Source of the DNA: Siphonodentalium dalli
Lineage: Eukaryota; Mollusca; Scaphopoda; Gadilida; Siphonodentaliidae
DNA: 64,000 nt
Direction: 5' to 3'
NCBI GenBank assembly: GCA_032622095.1
Contig: CP136067.1
Coordinates: forward strand, 47,099,549-47,163,548
Below are positions 23,618-35,424 of the stretch, piece by piece. Position 1 is the first letter of the stretch. Each line of letters begins with the position of its first letter. The position numbers and the translations under genes were made by a program. The notes under the pieces are model-generated. The model worked only from the letters and a program-made list of their open reading frames with translations, did no database searches and had not been told where the DNA came from.

Positions 23618-24660
23618 TACTATATATTTTGGGACTTCTGTCTGTTTGTTTGTTTGTTGTTTGTCTGTTAGCTATGGCCGGGAAAACGGCTGAACCGATT
23701 GAGCTCAAACTTCCAATCTAAGGTTAAAAACAACGGGCAGTGTTTACCGCCGTTTTGGTGAAGCTCAGAGCACCCATTCTCCACTCTCAGTCACAAACAT
23801 TACCGCCATTGGCTTAATCGAGTTGATAGTTAAAGAGCGTTAGTATCCGCAGTGTCGTTGATAAAGAGCGTATGCGTGTAATGTGATTCTTACGTCTGGG
23901 TCCACACGTGGGCGTGACTGTATCCCGACATGAGCGTGTTGTGTGATTCTTACGTACTTAGGGCTTCCTAGGAACGGGGGAGATTTTCATCGGGTCACTT
24001 TTTTCGCCCGATGTGATCTTCACTTTGAAACGGGTACCCACACATGATATATATGTGTGTGCCCTTTATAGACTCGAACCGATTGAGCCCAAACTTGCTA
24101 CCCACGGGAAGTGTCATGGGTGGATTAAATGGACGGGTTAAATTGTGACCCCGACCTGACCTTGACCTTGAAAATGATCAATTCAAGGTCAAATCGTGTA
24201 AAACTGGCGGATTTCCAAGAAATTTTACACCTAGGTGCAGCGTACATGTCTCGGAAGCTGTTGCAATTGCTTTTTCGAACAAAGCCATGAGACGAACCAC
24301 GCCAGTTGTGATTCTTATGTCTGTCTTCGTACTTAGGGGTTCCAAGGAACGGGGGAGATTTTCATCGGGTAAGTTTTTCCGCTCGATATGATCTTCACAT
24401 TGAAACGGGTACCCACAAACGTACCTCTTTTAGGGACGGGTACCATTACGGGACGGGTACTATCATTTCTCTTGATTAAAAAGGCAGAATTAACTCAAAT
24501 TAAATTAAAAAATTAACGGATTTCGACGAAATTTGATACCTAGGGATACTTTTGTCGGGGGAGTGTTTTGGACAGGTCGAATCGTTACCCCGACCTGACC
24601 TTGACCTTCAAAGTGGTCAATTCAAGGTCAAAGCCCGGACGAAGTCGGGTCACCTGCTAG
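23618..24660 (+). mobile_element. Helitron-like non-autonomous element with 3' hairpin and CTAG end
   Basis: Starts TATATATTTTGGGACTTCTG followed by a (TGTT/CTGT)n microsatellite and TTAGCTATGGCCGGGAAAAC. Ends with a GCCCGGACGAAGTCGGGT hairpin and TCACCTGCTAG, the arrangement expected of a Helitron/Helentron 3' end. Inside, GACCTTGACCTT and TCAAGGTCA blocks recur. It carries a pair of AAAGAGCGT motifs (23,832 and 23,863). No Rep/helicase gene. Confidence 0.6.
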
Positions 24661-25180
24661 TCTAATATATATTTTGGGACTTCTGTCTGTCTATTAGCAA
24701 TAGCCGGGAAAACTGCCGGACGGATTTCGACGAAATTGATACCTAGGGGTGCTTTTGTACGTGGGGCGTTTTGACCGGGTCAAATTGTGACACCGACCTG
24801 ACCTTGACCTTCAAAATGGTCAATTCAAGGTCAAATCGCGCCTTTCGACGGAATTTGATACCTAGGGCTACTTTTGTCCGGGGAGTGTTTTGGAGAGGTC
24901 AAATTGTGACCCCGACCTGACCTTGACCTTCAAAATGGTCAATTCAAGGTCAAATCGCGCCTTTTTTCGACGGATTTCGACGAAATTTGATACCTATGGG
25001 TTCTTTTGTCCGGGAAGTGTTTTGGACGGGTCAAATCGTGAACCCGACCTGACCTTGACCTTCAAAATGGTCAATTCAAGGTCAAATCGCGCCTTTCGAC
25101 GAAATTTTATACCTAGGGTTGCTTTTGTCCGGGGAGTATTTTGGACGGATCAAATCGTGACCCCGACCTAACCTTCAAAA
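24661..25180 (+). mobile_element. second Helitron-like element in head-to-tail array, with about 120-bp internal tandem units
   Basis: Begins TATATATTTTGGGACTTCTG directly after the CTAG of the previous element. The body repeats a unit of about 115-130 bp four times, each with CCCGACCTGACCTTGACC, GGTCAATTCAAGGTCAAATC and GATACCTAGGG. The 3' hairpin end is missing. Confidence 0.6.
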
Positions 25181-26787
25181 CCAATTGAAATTATAGGCAA
25201 ATATATTGAGAATCAATTTGGGTGCGTAAACCCAACCATCAAAGCTATATTTCTTGGTGAAAATTTAGTTTGACGGAGGGCACTACCGAGACAAAATGGC
25301 ACGAATATAGCACGAGAAGATCATCTGATAGTTACGATTTTACCGCAAATGTGCGGGAAATAGTAAATTATTGACATTCCAGTTTCATTGAGATTTTAAT
25401 GGAATATGAACTAAATACAGCTGTTTCCTTATTCGATAATCTGTTGGAATATGCAATTGATCTAATATCGATATGGCATGTATGTAATAACCTACAACAT
25501 TGTATCTATTACCTATCTAGCATATATGTGTGATTTATACAGATTTCCCAGTTAATTATCAGGTAAGCCTATATATGTATATTGTCACTGCCGAAATTGA
25601 CGTCATTTCCCCTTTGACGTTTAATTTATTTTTGTGAAATTTCGTGCATAAATTGTCTTTTAAAAGTCACAGTGGATCAACGGACACGAACCAAAACCGG
25701 AAGTCGTAGATTTCGAGGTGGAGAAATATCTGTCGACAAATATTTGTTGACATTTTTTGACGGTTTTTTGGGAAAATAAACGCTTGGATAGCATATCTGA
25801 CCAACTGAAGGTGAGTGAATATTTCTTCGCTAATGTTCGGACACCGACGATCAATTTAAGTCAGTTGTCTTTGTTCGATCGCGGAAAAAATGTCATTTAA
25901 TCATCGCCGCGAGACGATTTCTTCCCCAAAATATCCCAGAAAATCATACTTTTCACATTCATCGCAGACAGCTGTCGTAACAACCTATATACCGGTCGAA
26001 AGGCCTGTTTTTCCCCCACATATGCATATTTTGAGTATTTTCACGGACTGTCTCAAATTTCCAAATTTCATCTTTTGATGCAGGTACCCACCTCGAAAAT
26101 ACTGTCCGGTTAGTCCTGTACACCCCGGAATTTAGTTGCAATCCACCAGACCCGGCGGACAGTTTTTGTTGTTCAATCAAGAGTCGAAATGGATTAGTTG
26201 GTTGGCTGCCTTTCGTTAACAGTGGCACGTTTTTGGGCAACTGCTTTTCTGTTGCAACTATAGTATACTGATCAAGTTTAGTTACCGAGTACAGTTTGCA
26301 ATTTGTTCTCATATATTCGTTCAGATCGTGTAAGGTCATTAACCAAAGAATCATTTATGGAAATATTGTTAGAACAAGAATATTACAATGCCCTACATGA
26401 CCAAGGCCGTAGCAACATGATTGTTTTGCTGGTGGGAGGTGTAGATGTATTTTCCAATAGTTTGATATTTCAGCCAGTATATAGCGTGAAATTTGATACT
26501 TAAAAAAACAATTAAAATTCTATTAATTTCAGAAAAAACAAATCGGGACCCATGGCTGTTCTTTTTCATTATGGCCACTTTCGGGACCCACCACCCGAGT
26601 TTTGATTACGATTGTATAAAGATTTAACTACATTTTTCGGGTATATACACCCCTTTATTTTTATGTTTTAAACTACAGGCACCCACCCATATTTCGGAGA
26701 ATTTTCGCTAATATTACATATTATTATATGCTTCCCCATTAAATAGTGGGAAATTGCCGTGGCGTAGAGTGTTATATCCATCGCCTG
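25181..26787. other. no recognisable gene
   Basis: Frames of 60-131 codons occur (longest 25,959-26,354 on the - strand) but none shows a family motif, splice pair or repeat boundary that I can support. Confidence 0.3.
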
Positions 26788-26852
26788 GACCGACTCGATG
26801 GATAACACTGACCGACTCGATGGATAACACTGACCGACTCGATGGATAACAC
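26788..26852 (+). repeat. 22-bp minisatellite, three copies
   Basis: Unit GACCGACTCGATGGATAACACT repeated three times with almost no change. Confidence 0.9.
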
Positions 26853-27247
26853 AATAGTATTACTTTTTCGGAGATTACTTCCGGTTTATAGCGGCGAATC
26901 ACATTAAGTTTCAAAGCGTATCAATAACAGGCGGACTATTGTTGTAATTATTGATTTTCACGGTTCATAAACTGTTATTTAATTGTTATAATGTTAACTC
27001 ATTTGTTTTAATATATTCTTATCACTAAATTATGTATACATTAATTTTCTCGCATCATTTCAGAATAAAACAATGGGGACTATTTCTTATTGCGGCTATG
27101 CTCGATATTTGTCATTCGGTGGTGAGCAAATCAATTGATGGAATGTAAACAAAATGCAAATGTCGAAGCTTTCTAACAATTTGAAGTGAACTGTAGGACA
27201 AAATTAGCAGTTTTGGTGCGGTTTATAGCGCATATAATAAAAAGAAA

Positions 27248-27402
27248 ACCTACGGGTTTTGGTTGAATACCCGGATTATCTCATTCGTGGGTGCAAGGAA
27301 GTACAGAATTTCCACTCGCGGCTTGCAGCCGCTCGTGGAAATTCTGTACTTCCTTGCACCCACTCATGAGATAATTCGGGTATTCAACCAAAACTCGTAG
27401 GT
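27248..27402. repeat. near-perfect foldback, two 76-bp arms with 3-bp loop
   Basis: Left arm 27,248-27,323 and right arm 27,327-27,402 are inverse copies with about five mismatches, separated by TGC. The arms read outward from CGGCT through GGTGCAAGGAAGTACAG and GGTTGAATACCC. No flanking duplication identified. Confidence 0.85.
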
Positions 27403-27699
27403 ATTCTCTATTTATAGCATATAGCCATCAAATATGCAGATGTTTATTTCCATTTCTATGAGAGGACTAATTCACATTTCTTAATTAATTGCAGTTAAGC
27501 AATAGCACTTAAGCATAATTATTTGCGATTAAGCGCAATTCATGGTTATACTGTATGTAACTATGTACCCCTGGTGAATAAATAGGTGTATCTATAACTA
27601 AACCTGAACTCATATTGACATATCACCTCCTTGTTTTCATTGCTTTGGATAGTTGGGATTGTGAACTAGCCTAAATTCTTTATCAAAATGGATGACTCG

Positions 27700-28047
27700 C
27701 GACAGTATTACCTTCTGTTTTAGTCGAGTCGAGGAACCAACCCATCAAAGCTCAAGTGTGATCAGATATCGATTATTGAAGTTTGTTATTTCAATTGATT
27801 GCTGCCCAGAAACACGCCGTGAAAATGGTGGTTTCGGTCAAAATTGCGGATGAAGATGGATAACTCTAAAACAAGTAGTAATACGGTAAAATTTCGTGAT
27901 ACTTTAGTAATTATACGGCCATATTTTGTTGAACAAAATGTTTATAAATCACACGTTTTTGGGAAATTTGATACCATAGTTGACAGTGGTCAGCATTATT
28001 TTTTGCAGTTAATCGATTCTGATAACTAAAGCTTATTTTGAAGAAAT

Positions 28048-28079
<32 letters not shown>

Positions 28080-28119
28080 ATCTTTATAATATGGGTCTTT
28101 CTGATCGGATTGAGGACCT
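27700..28119. mobile_element. inverted-repeat element carrying (TTG)n (family F, copy 2, inverted)
   Basis: Aligns in reverse with 13,827-14,240: CCCATCAAAGCTCA, the GAAGTTTGTTATTTC block, ATATTTTGTTGAACAAAAT, a (TTG)n run at about 28,050-28,079 and the end CTGATCGGATTGAGGACCT. The left end is diverged. Confidence 0.6.
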
Positions 28120-28612
28120 TTAGTTTAAATTAGCCAAATGCAGATACACCCGGTCATGCTAATAGTTAGGTTATATGGGTAGTTACACTTACTCTCAAGC
28201 AACTCATAGCGCTTAATCGCAATTAATTGCACTTAAGCGGAATTCATTTCAATTATGCGCAAATGCCATATGTGTGCTTCAGCGCGATATGTGGTATATG
28301 CGCTTAAGCGCAATTCATTATTAAATGTGAATTTGACCTCCCATACAGTTAATTTTTTGTCTATATATATGAACGAGTAGGGTCTGTCTGCATGTCTTCT
28401 GTCCGCTTAAATTTGAATATGTACGCGACCATTTGCGTTTAAAACTTCCCAACCAAATTATCCAGTATGTGAATCAATGTGGAAACAATTAATTATGGCG
28501 CGATTTGAATACAACAGGACAAAAATCACGTGCCTATATATTTACAAAAGTAACTTGCATCTGGTTCCACACTCAGTTGTACGCTAGATTGGAATTTTAC
28601 CCGCTATATACA
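28120..28612. other. TTAAGCGCAATT microrepeat region
   Basis: CGCTTAATCGCAATTAATTG, CACTTAAGCGGAATT and GCGCTTAAGCGCAATTCATT occur at 28.2-28.3 kb; related blocks are at 27,489-27,543, on the other side of the family F insertion. No gene seen. Confidence 0.5.
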
Positions 28613-28620
28613 GGCAGTCG

Positions 28621-28646
28621 CTATTCGCCACCCGGGTGGCGAATAG
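28621..28646. repeat. outer terminal palindrome, left (26 bp)
   Basis: Perfect palindrome of half-site GGGTGGCGAATAG; centre CCCGGG. Confidence 0.95.
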
Positions 28647-28663
28647 TCATATAACATAGAAAT

Positions 28664-28693
28664 CGCTATTCGCCACCCGGGTGGCGAATAGCG
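28664..28693. repeat. inner terminal palindrome, left (30 bp)
   Basis: Perfect palindrome of half-site GGGTGGCGAATAGCG; its centre lies 45 bp from the centre of the outer palindrome. Confidence 0.95.
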
Positions 28694-29099
28694 TTTATAT
28701 ATTTTATTTATTTGCTCCACATACGGAGATTATGGTGATATCGAGCATCGGGAATAATGATTGTCAGTCCTTACGCAAAAGGATGTGAGTTGGGTTGCAA
28801 TATGAGAAGGGGGGGGGGGGGGGTACATAACATTTTTTTCCTAACACTGGAACTTCAAATACGGCATACAAGCATATTTTAGCTCAAAATTATGTGATCT
28901 GTATGACAGGTGGAGATGGAGGAGGGGAGGAGGGGTGGGGTGTTGCATAACTGATTGAGGATTTTAGGGGGTGGGGGAAGGTGTACCATTTTTGGTCAAA
29001 AACTTGGTGTCAGATTATTTGTTGTGCATTATATGTGAGGATTTGTGTACTACATTAGGCGTTCATTTCAAGGTTTAGAAGTACATTTCGGACAATTAT

Positions 29100-32000
29100 T
29101 TGTCATTGAAATTTTAGATGGGGTGGCGAATAAAAGTATTCTTAAATCTCGGACGTCAGTTAGATTTCTTCATTTGTGCATTGGATTAGCCGATCCAGCA
29201 ATCATAAACAATCATTTTCTAGAACTGGTCGTGTGGAATTGCGAAAACAAGTATGTGACCTGAATAGGTTGGGGGAGGGGGTGGTTGGCGAATAACTTTA
29301 ATCGCATAACTTGGATGTCAGATGAGTTTCTTGTTCTTTGTATTAGATTAGACGATCCTTTAATCATAAACAATCATTATATAGAACTGGAGTGGAATTG
29401 CGAACAAAATTCTGCGTTCTGAATTGCTTGGTTGGGGGGGGGGGGGGGGTGGCGAATAACTTTATACTTAAAACATGAATGTCAGATGAGCAGATCATGA
29501 GCTTCTTATTTCGTGCATTAGATGAGACGATTCTTCAACCATAAACAATCGTTTTTTAAAGAACTGGAAGTGGAAAAGCGATCAATAAATATAATATCTG
29601 CGATCTGAATTGGTTGGTGGGGGGGGGGGGGGGGGGGGGGGGGTGGCGAATAACTTTAATATTAAAAAACTTGGATGTCAGATGAGCTTCTTATTTTGTG
29701 CATTAGATTAGACGATCATTCAATCATATACAATCATTTTATAAAACTGGGAGTGGAATTGCGAACAAAATTCTGAAATCTGAATTTGTTGGTGGGGGGG
29801 GGGGGGGGGGGTGGCGAATAATTTTATTCTTAAAACGTGGATGTCAGATGAGCTTGTTATTGTTTTGCATTAGATTAGACGATCCTGCAATCATAATCAA
29901 TCATTTGATAGAACTGGAACTTGAATTGCGAACAAAAATGTGAAATCTGAATTGGATGGTGGGTGGGGGGGGGGGTGTGGCGAATAACTTTATTCTTAAA
30001 ACTTGGATGTCGGATAAGCTTTTTATTTTGTGCATTAAATTAGACAATTCTTCGACCATAAACAATCATTTTGTAGACCTGGAAGTGGAATTGCGAAAAA
30101 AAATTTGCGATTTGAATTGGTTGGTGGGCGGGGAAGTGGGGTGGGGGGGGGGTGGGTGGCGAATAATTTTATTCTTTAAATGTGGACGTCAGATGAGCTA
30201 GTTATTGTTTTGCATTATATTAGACGATCATGCAATCATAATCAATCATTTAATAGAACTGTAAGTTGAATTGCGAACAAAAATGTGAACTCTGCTACCT
30301 GAATTGGTTGGTGGGTGGGGGGGGGGGGAGGGGTGGCGAATAACTTTATTCTTAAAATTTGGATGTCAGATGAGCTTTTTATTTTGTTCATAAACAATAA
30401 TTTTGTAGACCTGGAAGTGGAATTGCGAACACAAATTTGCGATCAGAATTTGTTGGTGAGTGGGGTGGCGAATAATTTTATTCTTAAAATGTGGATGTCA
30501 GATGAGCTAGTTATTGTTTTGCATTAGATTAGACGTTCCTGCAATCATAATCAATCATCTGATAGAACTGGAAGTGGAATTGCGAACGAAAATCTGCGAT
30601 CTGAATTGGTTGGTGAGGGGGGGGGGGGGGTGGCGAATAATGTGTTCCTTTAGTCATGGATGTCAGATGAGCTTGTTGTTGTTTTGCATTAGATTAGACG
30701 ATCCGGCAATCATAATCAATCATTTGATAGAACTGGAAGTTAAATTGCAAACAAAAATGTGAAATCTGAATTGGTTGGTGTGGGGGGGGGGGGGTGGCAA
30801 ATAACTTTAATCTTAAAACTTGGATGTAAGATGAGTTTCTTATTTTGTGCATTAGATTAGACGATCATTCAATCATAGACAATCATTTTATGGACCTGCA
30901 GGTGGAATTGTGAAAAAAAATCTGCAATCTGAATTGGATTGATGGTGGAGGGGGGGGGGGGGGGTGTGGGTGGCGAATAACTTTAATCTTAAAACTTGGA
31001 TATCAGATGAGTTTCTTGTTTTGTGCATTAGATTAGACGATACTTCAATCATAATCAATCATTTTATAGACCTGGAAGTGGAATTGCGAACAAAAATATG
31101 CGATCTTGATTTGGTTGGTGAGGGGGGGGGGGTGGCGAATAACGTTACGCTTTTTATTTTGTGCATTAGATTAGACGATTCTTCAATCATATACAATCAT
31201 TTTGTAGACCTGGAATTGGAATTGCGAACAAAAATCTGCGATCTGAATTAGTTGGTGAGGGGGGTGGCGAATAATTTTATTCCTAAAACATGGATGTCAG
31301 ATGAGCTTGTTATTGTTTTGCATTAGATTAGACGTTCCTGCAATCATAATCAATCATTTGATAGAACTGGAAGTGGAATTGCGAACGAAAATCTGCGATC
31401 TGAATTGGTTGGTGAGGGGGGTGGCGAATAATTTTATTCTTAGAACATGGATGTCAGATGAGCTTGTTATTGTTTTGCATTAGATTAGACGATCCTGCAA
31501 TCATAATCAATCATTTGATAGAACTGGAAGTTAAATTGCAAACAAAAATGTGAAATCTGAATTGGTTGTTGGGGGGGGGGGGGGGGGGGGTGGCGAATAA
31601 CTTTATTATTAAAACTTGGATGTCAGAATAGCTTTTTATTTTGTGCATTAGATTAGACGATTCTTCAATCATAAACAATCATTTTGTAGTCCTGGAAGTG
31701 GAATTGCGAACAAAAATCTGCGATCTGAATTAGTTGGTGAGGGGGGTGGCGAATAATTTTATTCCTAAAACATGGATGTCAGATGAGCTTGTTATTGTTT
31801 TGCATTAGATTAGACGTTCCTGCAATCATAATCAATCATTTGATAGAGCTGGAAGTGGAATTGCGAACGAAAATCTGCGATCTGAATTGGTTGGTGAGGG
31901 GGGTGGCGAATAATTTTATTCTTAGAACATGGATGTCAGATGAGCTTGTTATTGTTTTGCATTAGATTAGACGATCCTGCAATCATAATCAATCATTTGA

Positions 32001-33810
32001 TAGAACTGGATCTGGAATTGCGAACAAAAATGTGAAATCTGAGTTGGTTGGTGGGTGGGGGGGGGGGGGGGTTGGTGGTGGCGAATAACTTTATTCTTAA
32101 AACTTGGATGTCGGATAAGCTTTTTATTTTGTGCATTAGATTAGACGATTCTTCGACATATACAATCATTTTGTAGACCTGGAAGTGGAATTGCGAACAA
32201 ATATTTGCGATTTGAATTGGTTGGTGGGCGGGGGGGGGGGGGGGGATAATTTTATTCTTTAAAGGCACGTGCGGCCTTAATTGTCGAAAATATTCATATT
32301 TGTTCCAGACACCGTAAACAGAAAAAACATTAAAACGCATACAGTTCCGTTCATACATACCATGACCATCGCGTAAACAGCATGTTATCTTAAAGACCTA
32401 CTATATTTTACCTAAGCAAGAGCCTGACTGTGTTACAGAAGACAGCACAATGCTAATGGCTAATCACACACAAATGGCATAAACGCTCTTTATTAGTTCC
32501 ATATCAGGTATTCACCAACAAAGAACGCTCTTTGTGTTTACCATCATAATATAAACAAACACCAGAAAAGTTACTTTTTATGCTTTTGTTTACATAACAA
32601 TGGTCAAAAACATATGACAATAACATACTGTTTATGCAATTTTTTCTTATTTGTATACGGACAAAGTCTATCTACATTTTGATGTTCTTTCTGTTTGTAG
32701 CGGTTTTTGACGGGTGGAGATATTTTCACAGGATACCCACCGCCAAGGCCAACCGTGTCTTTAAATGTGGATGACAGATGAGCTAGTTATTGTTTTGCAT
32801 TAGATTAGACGATCCTGCAATCATAATCAATCATTTAATAGAACTGGAAGTTGAATTGCGAACAAAAATGTGAAATCTGCTACCTGAATTGGTTGGTGGG
32901 TGGGGGGGGGGGTGGAGAATAACTTTAATCTTAAAACTTGGATGTCAAATGAGTTTCTTGTTTTGTGCATTAGATTAGACGATACTTCAAACATAAACAA
33001 TGATGTTATAGACCTGGAACTAGAATTGCGAACAAAAGTCTGCGATCTTGATTTGGTTGGTGGGGGGGGGGGGGGAATAATTTTATTATTAAAACGTGGA
33101 TGTGAGATGAGCTTGTTATTGTTTTCCAATATATTAGACGATCCAGCAATCATAATCAATCATATGATAGAACTGGAAGTGGAACACAAATCTGCGATCT
33201 GAGTTGTCTGGTGGGGGGTGGGGGGGGGGGTGGCGGATAACTTTAATCTTAAAACTTCGATGTCAGTTGAGTTTCCTGTTTTGCGCATTAGATTAGTCAA
33301 TCATAAGCATCATAAAGTAGAACTGGAAGTGGAATTGCAAACAAAAATCTGCAATCTGAATTGGTTGGTGAGGGGGGGGGGAATAATTTTATTATTAAAA
33401 CGTGGATGTGAGATGAGCTTGTTATTGTTTTCCAATAGATTAGACCATCCAGCAATCATAATCAATCATATGATAGAACTGGAAGTGGAACACACATCTG
33501 CGATCTGAGTTGCCTGGTGGGTGTGTGTGGGGGGGGGGGGGGGTGGCGAATAACTTTAATATTAAAACTTGGATGTCAGATGAGCTTCTTATTTTCTGAA
33601 TTAGATTAGACGATCATTCAACCATAGACAAACATTTTATGGACCTGGAAGTGGAATTGCGAACAAAAATCAGCAATCCGAATTGGTTGGTTGTGGAATT
33701 GGGTGGGGGGGGGGGGGGGGTTGGCGAATAACTTTAATATTAAAACTTGGATGTCAGATAAGCTTCTTACTTTGTGCATTAGATTAGACGATCCTTCAAT
33801 CATAATAGGT
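29100..33810 (+). repeat. left subterminal satellite array, about 26 units of 150-190 bp
   Basis: Each unit runs: poly-G (8-25), TGGCGAATAA, CTTTAATCTTAAAACTTGGA, TGTCAGATGAGCTT, TTGTGCATTAGATTAGACGA, AATCATAAACAATCATTT, GAACTGGAAGTGGAATTGCG, AACAAAAATCTGCGATCTGA, ATTGGTTGGTG. About 20 units keep an exact TGGCGAATA, half of the terminal palindrome. Length differences are mainly in the poly-G run. A higher-order block of three units (about 482 bp) is duplicated at 31.26-31.56 and 31.74-32.04 kb. A family C element interrupts the array. Confidence 0.9.
32263..32760. mobile_element. 498-bp TTAA-flanked element (family C, copy 2, inverted) inside the satellite array
   Basis: TTAA at 32,259-32,262 and 32,761-32,764; ends AGGCACGTG and the inverse of AGACACGG. 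Aligns in reverse with 4291-4793, including two AACGCTCTTT motifs (32,482 and 32,524) 42 bp apart. The satellite unit resumes on the far side. Confidence 0.8.
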
Positions 33811-33943
33811 TAATATTGGAACTAAATATTCACATCTAGGTTCATATTGGACTGATTCTAAAATAAGCCCACAATGAGCTTATTTTATTTATTTATCTAT
33901 TTATTTATGACATATCCTACTCTTTTTTAGATATATATATATA

Positions 33944-34551
33944 CTAGAAGGTGACCCGAATTCGTCCGGGCTTTTACCTTGAATTGACCATTTTGAAGGT
34001 CAATGTCAGTTGGGGTAACGATTTGACCCGTCCAAAACACTGCCCTGACAAAAGTACCCGACAAAAGTACCCGTCGAAATCCATCCGGTTTTACCCGATT
34101 TGACCTCGAATTGATCATTTTGAAGGTCAAGGTCAGGTCGGGTTCACGACTCGACCCGTCCAATACACTCAGTGGACAAAAGTAACCCTACATATCAAAT
34201 TTCGTCGATATCCCATACAAATTTGCGATTTGACCTTGAATTGACCCGATTTCAAGGTCACGTCGCACGGGCAAATGAATAGGCTTATGAGACTTCCCAT
34301 ACGAAAGTACCCCCACATACCAAGTTTCATCAAAATCCCGCGATATTCGGGCTTTTGACCTTGAAATGACCCGATTTCAAGGTCAAGGTCACGGTCACGT
34401 CGCACGGGCAAATTAATATGCCTATGGCACTGCCCGGCCGAAAATACCCCCCACGTACCAAGTTTCGGCTCGGCTCGGCCGTTTTCGAGTCCATTGGAAA
34501 CAGACAGACACACACACACACAGACACACAGATCTTCCAAAATATATAATA
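33944..34551 (-). mobile_element. Helitron-like non-autonomous element upstream of the transposase gene (copy 1)
   Basis: On the - strand it starts TATTATATATTTTGGAAGATC followed by a (TG/CTGT) microsatellite and ends with the hairpin AGCCCGGACGAATTCGGGT and CACCTTCTAG. The interior repeats GACCTTGA/TCAAGGTCA blocks. Its 5' end touches the start of the gene unit at about 34,550. Confidence 0.6.
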
Positions 34552-35424
34552 GATGACTATGGGGCCAGTATGGGCTTATACTCGTTATTCCTTTGTATGA
34601 CGCGGGCCACAGTTAAAACACATTAAGAGCGTCAATCTGCTGATGCACCATCATATTCTCGTGCAAATGGGTTAAACGGACATGGCTCATTCCAACCTCC
34701 AAATTGATATACCGGCTTCATATTCTCTGAAAAATACTTGTCGCAGCCATTTTCCAGTCCTTTTCAATTTTTCGCCAGAATTAAGATAAACGCTCTTTAT
34801 TTACACCATATCAGGAATAGACTAACACGAAACGCTCTTTTCTAATCCATGTCGTGCTAATGGCGGTTTTTTGGGGGATATTTGTATGTTTTCTTCATTA
34901 CTGCAATGCGTCTTTTGTGTTTACAACATAATTGTAGAAAGGTAGTTCAGGTATATATGCGTACATGTCCCCTCTGTTATAACTGCAATGGTAGAGCGTG
35001 GAATAGCTACAACAGTACAGACAGCGTTCGTCATTTATCGCTATTACAATGCCACTTCGAAAATAAACGCTCTTTATGTGAGTCTTAGTGGGCGAAACGC
35101 TCTTTTATTGTCATTTGCATTCGCTTGTTTACTCGATTTCGTTGATTTGATTCGTGTATCTTATATGCATACTGCCGTGCTTGTCGAAAAGCAAGATTTC
35201 ACACTGCTTCAATGCGACCTTTGTCGAAACATAACGGTGCCAACAAAAACAAGGGTCTCGACGTTGCTCGTTCAACGCAGTGTGTATCTGTACGATCTGT
35301 GTGTTGCATATGCTATTCGGATCTATCATAAATCTTAATCGCAAATACATTTTCTTGAATACTTATAAGCAGCGCTCTGTATGCGGCAATATAGTTATTT
35401 TTAATTGTTCAAGGGCTTTAGAAA
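34552..35424 (+). promoter_or_regulatory. upstream region of the transposase gene, copy 1, with two pairs of AACGCTCTTT motifs
   Basis: Conserved with 62,839-63,710 in the other copy. Motif pairs at 34,789/34,831 (42 bp apart, around CCATATCAGGAATAG) and 35,066/35,096 (30 bp apart). The spacing suggests cooperative binding sites on one helix face. Promoter function is inferred from position only. A 116-codon frame (34,988-35,338) is shared with copy 2 but the copies are too similar for this to prove coding. Confidence 0.4.

Larger units (their letters stand above)
28613..29052 (+). repeat. left terminal inverted repeat of the giant element
   Basis: GGCAGTCG, palindrome, spacer, palindrome, then a block with GGAGATTATGGTGATATCGAG, a poly-G run at 28,808-28,823 and a purine-rich GGAGGGGAGGAGGGGTGGGG stretch. 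Every block is matched inverted at the right end. Confidence 0.85.

Noticed and set aside
29956-33508. Repeated frames such as VANNFILKTWMSDELLILCIRLDD in the left array (and mirror frames on the right)
   Set aside because: They are translations of the satellite unit; variable poly-G lengths shift the frame between units and there is no start context or domain.
29100-33810. CRISPR-like array
   Set aside because: Units of 150-190 bp repeat along their whole length without unique spacers, in a eukaryotic context.
34988-35338. 116-codon frame upstream of transposase copy 1, also present as 62,925-63,185 in copy 2
   Set aside because: The copies are nearly identical in non-coding parts too, so shared openness is no evidence of coding; no motif is seen. 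It stays possible but unsupported.
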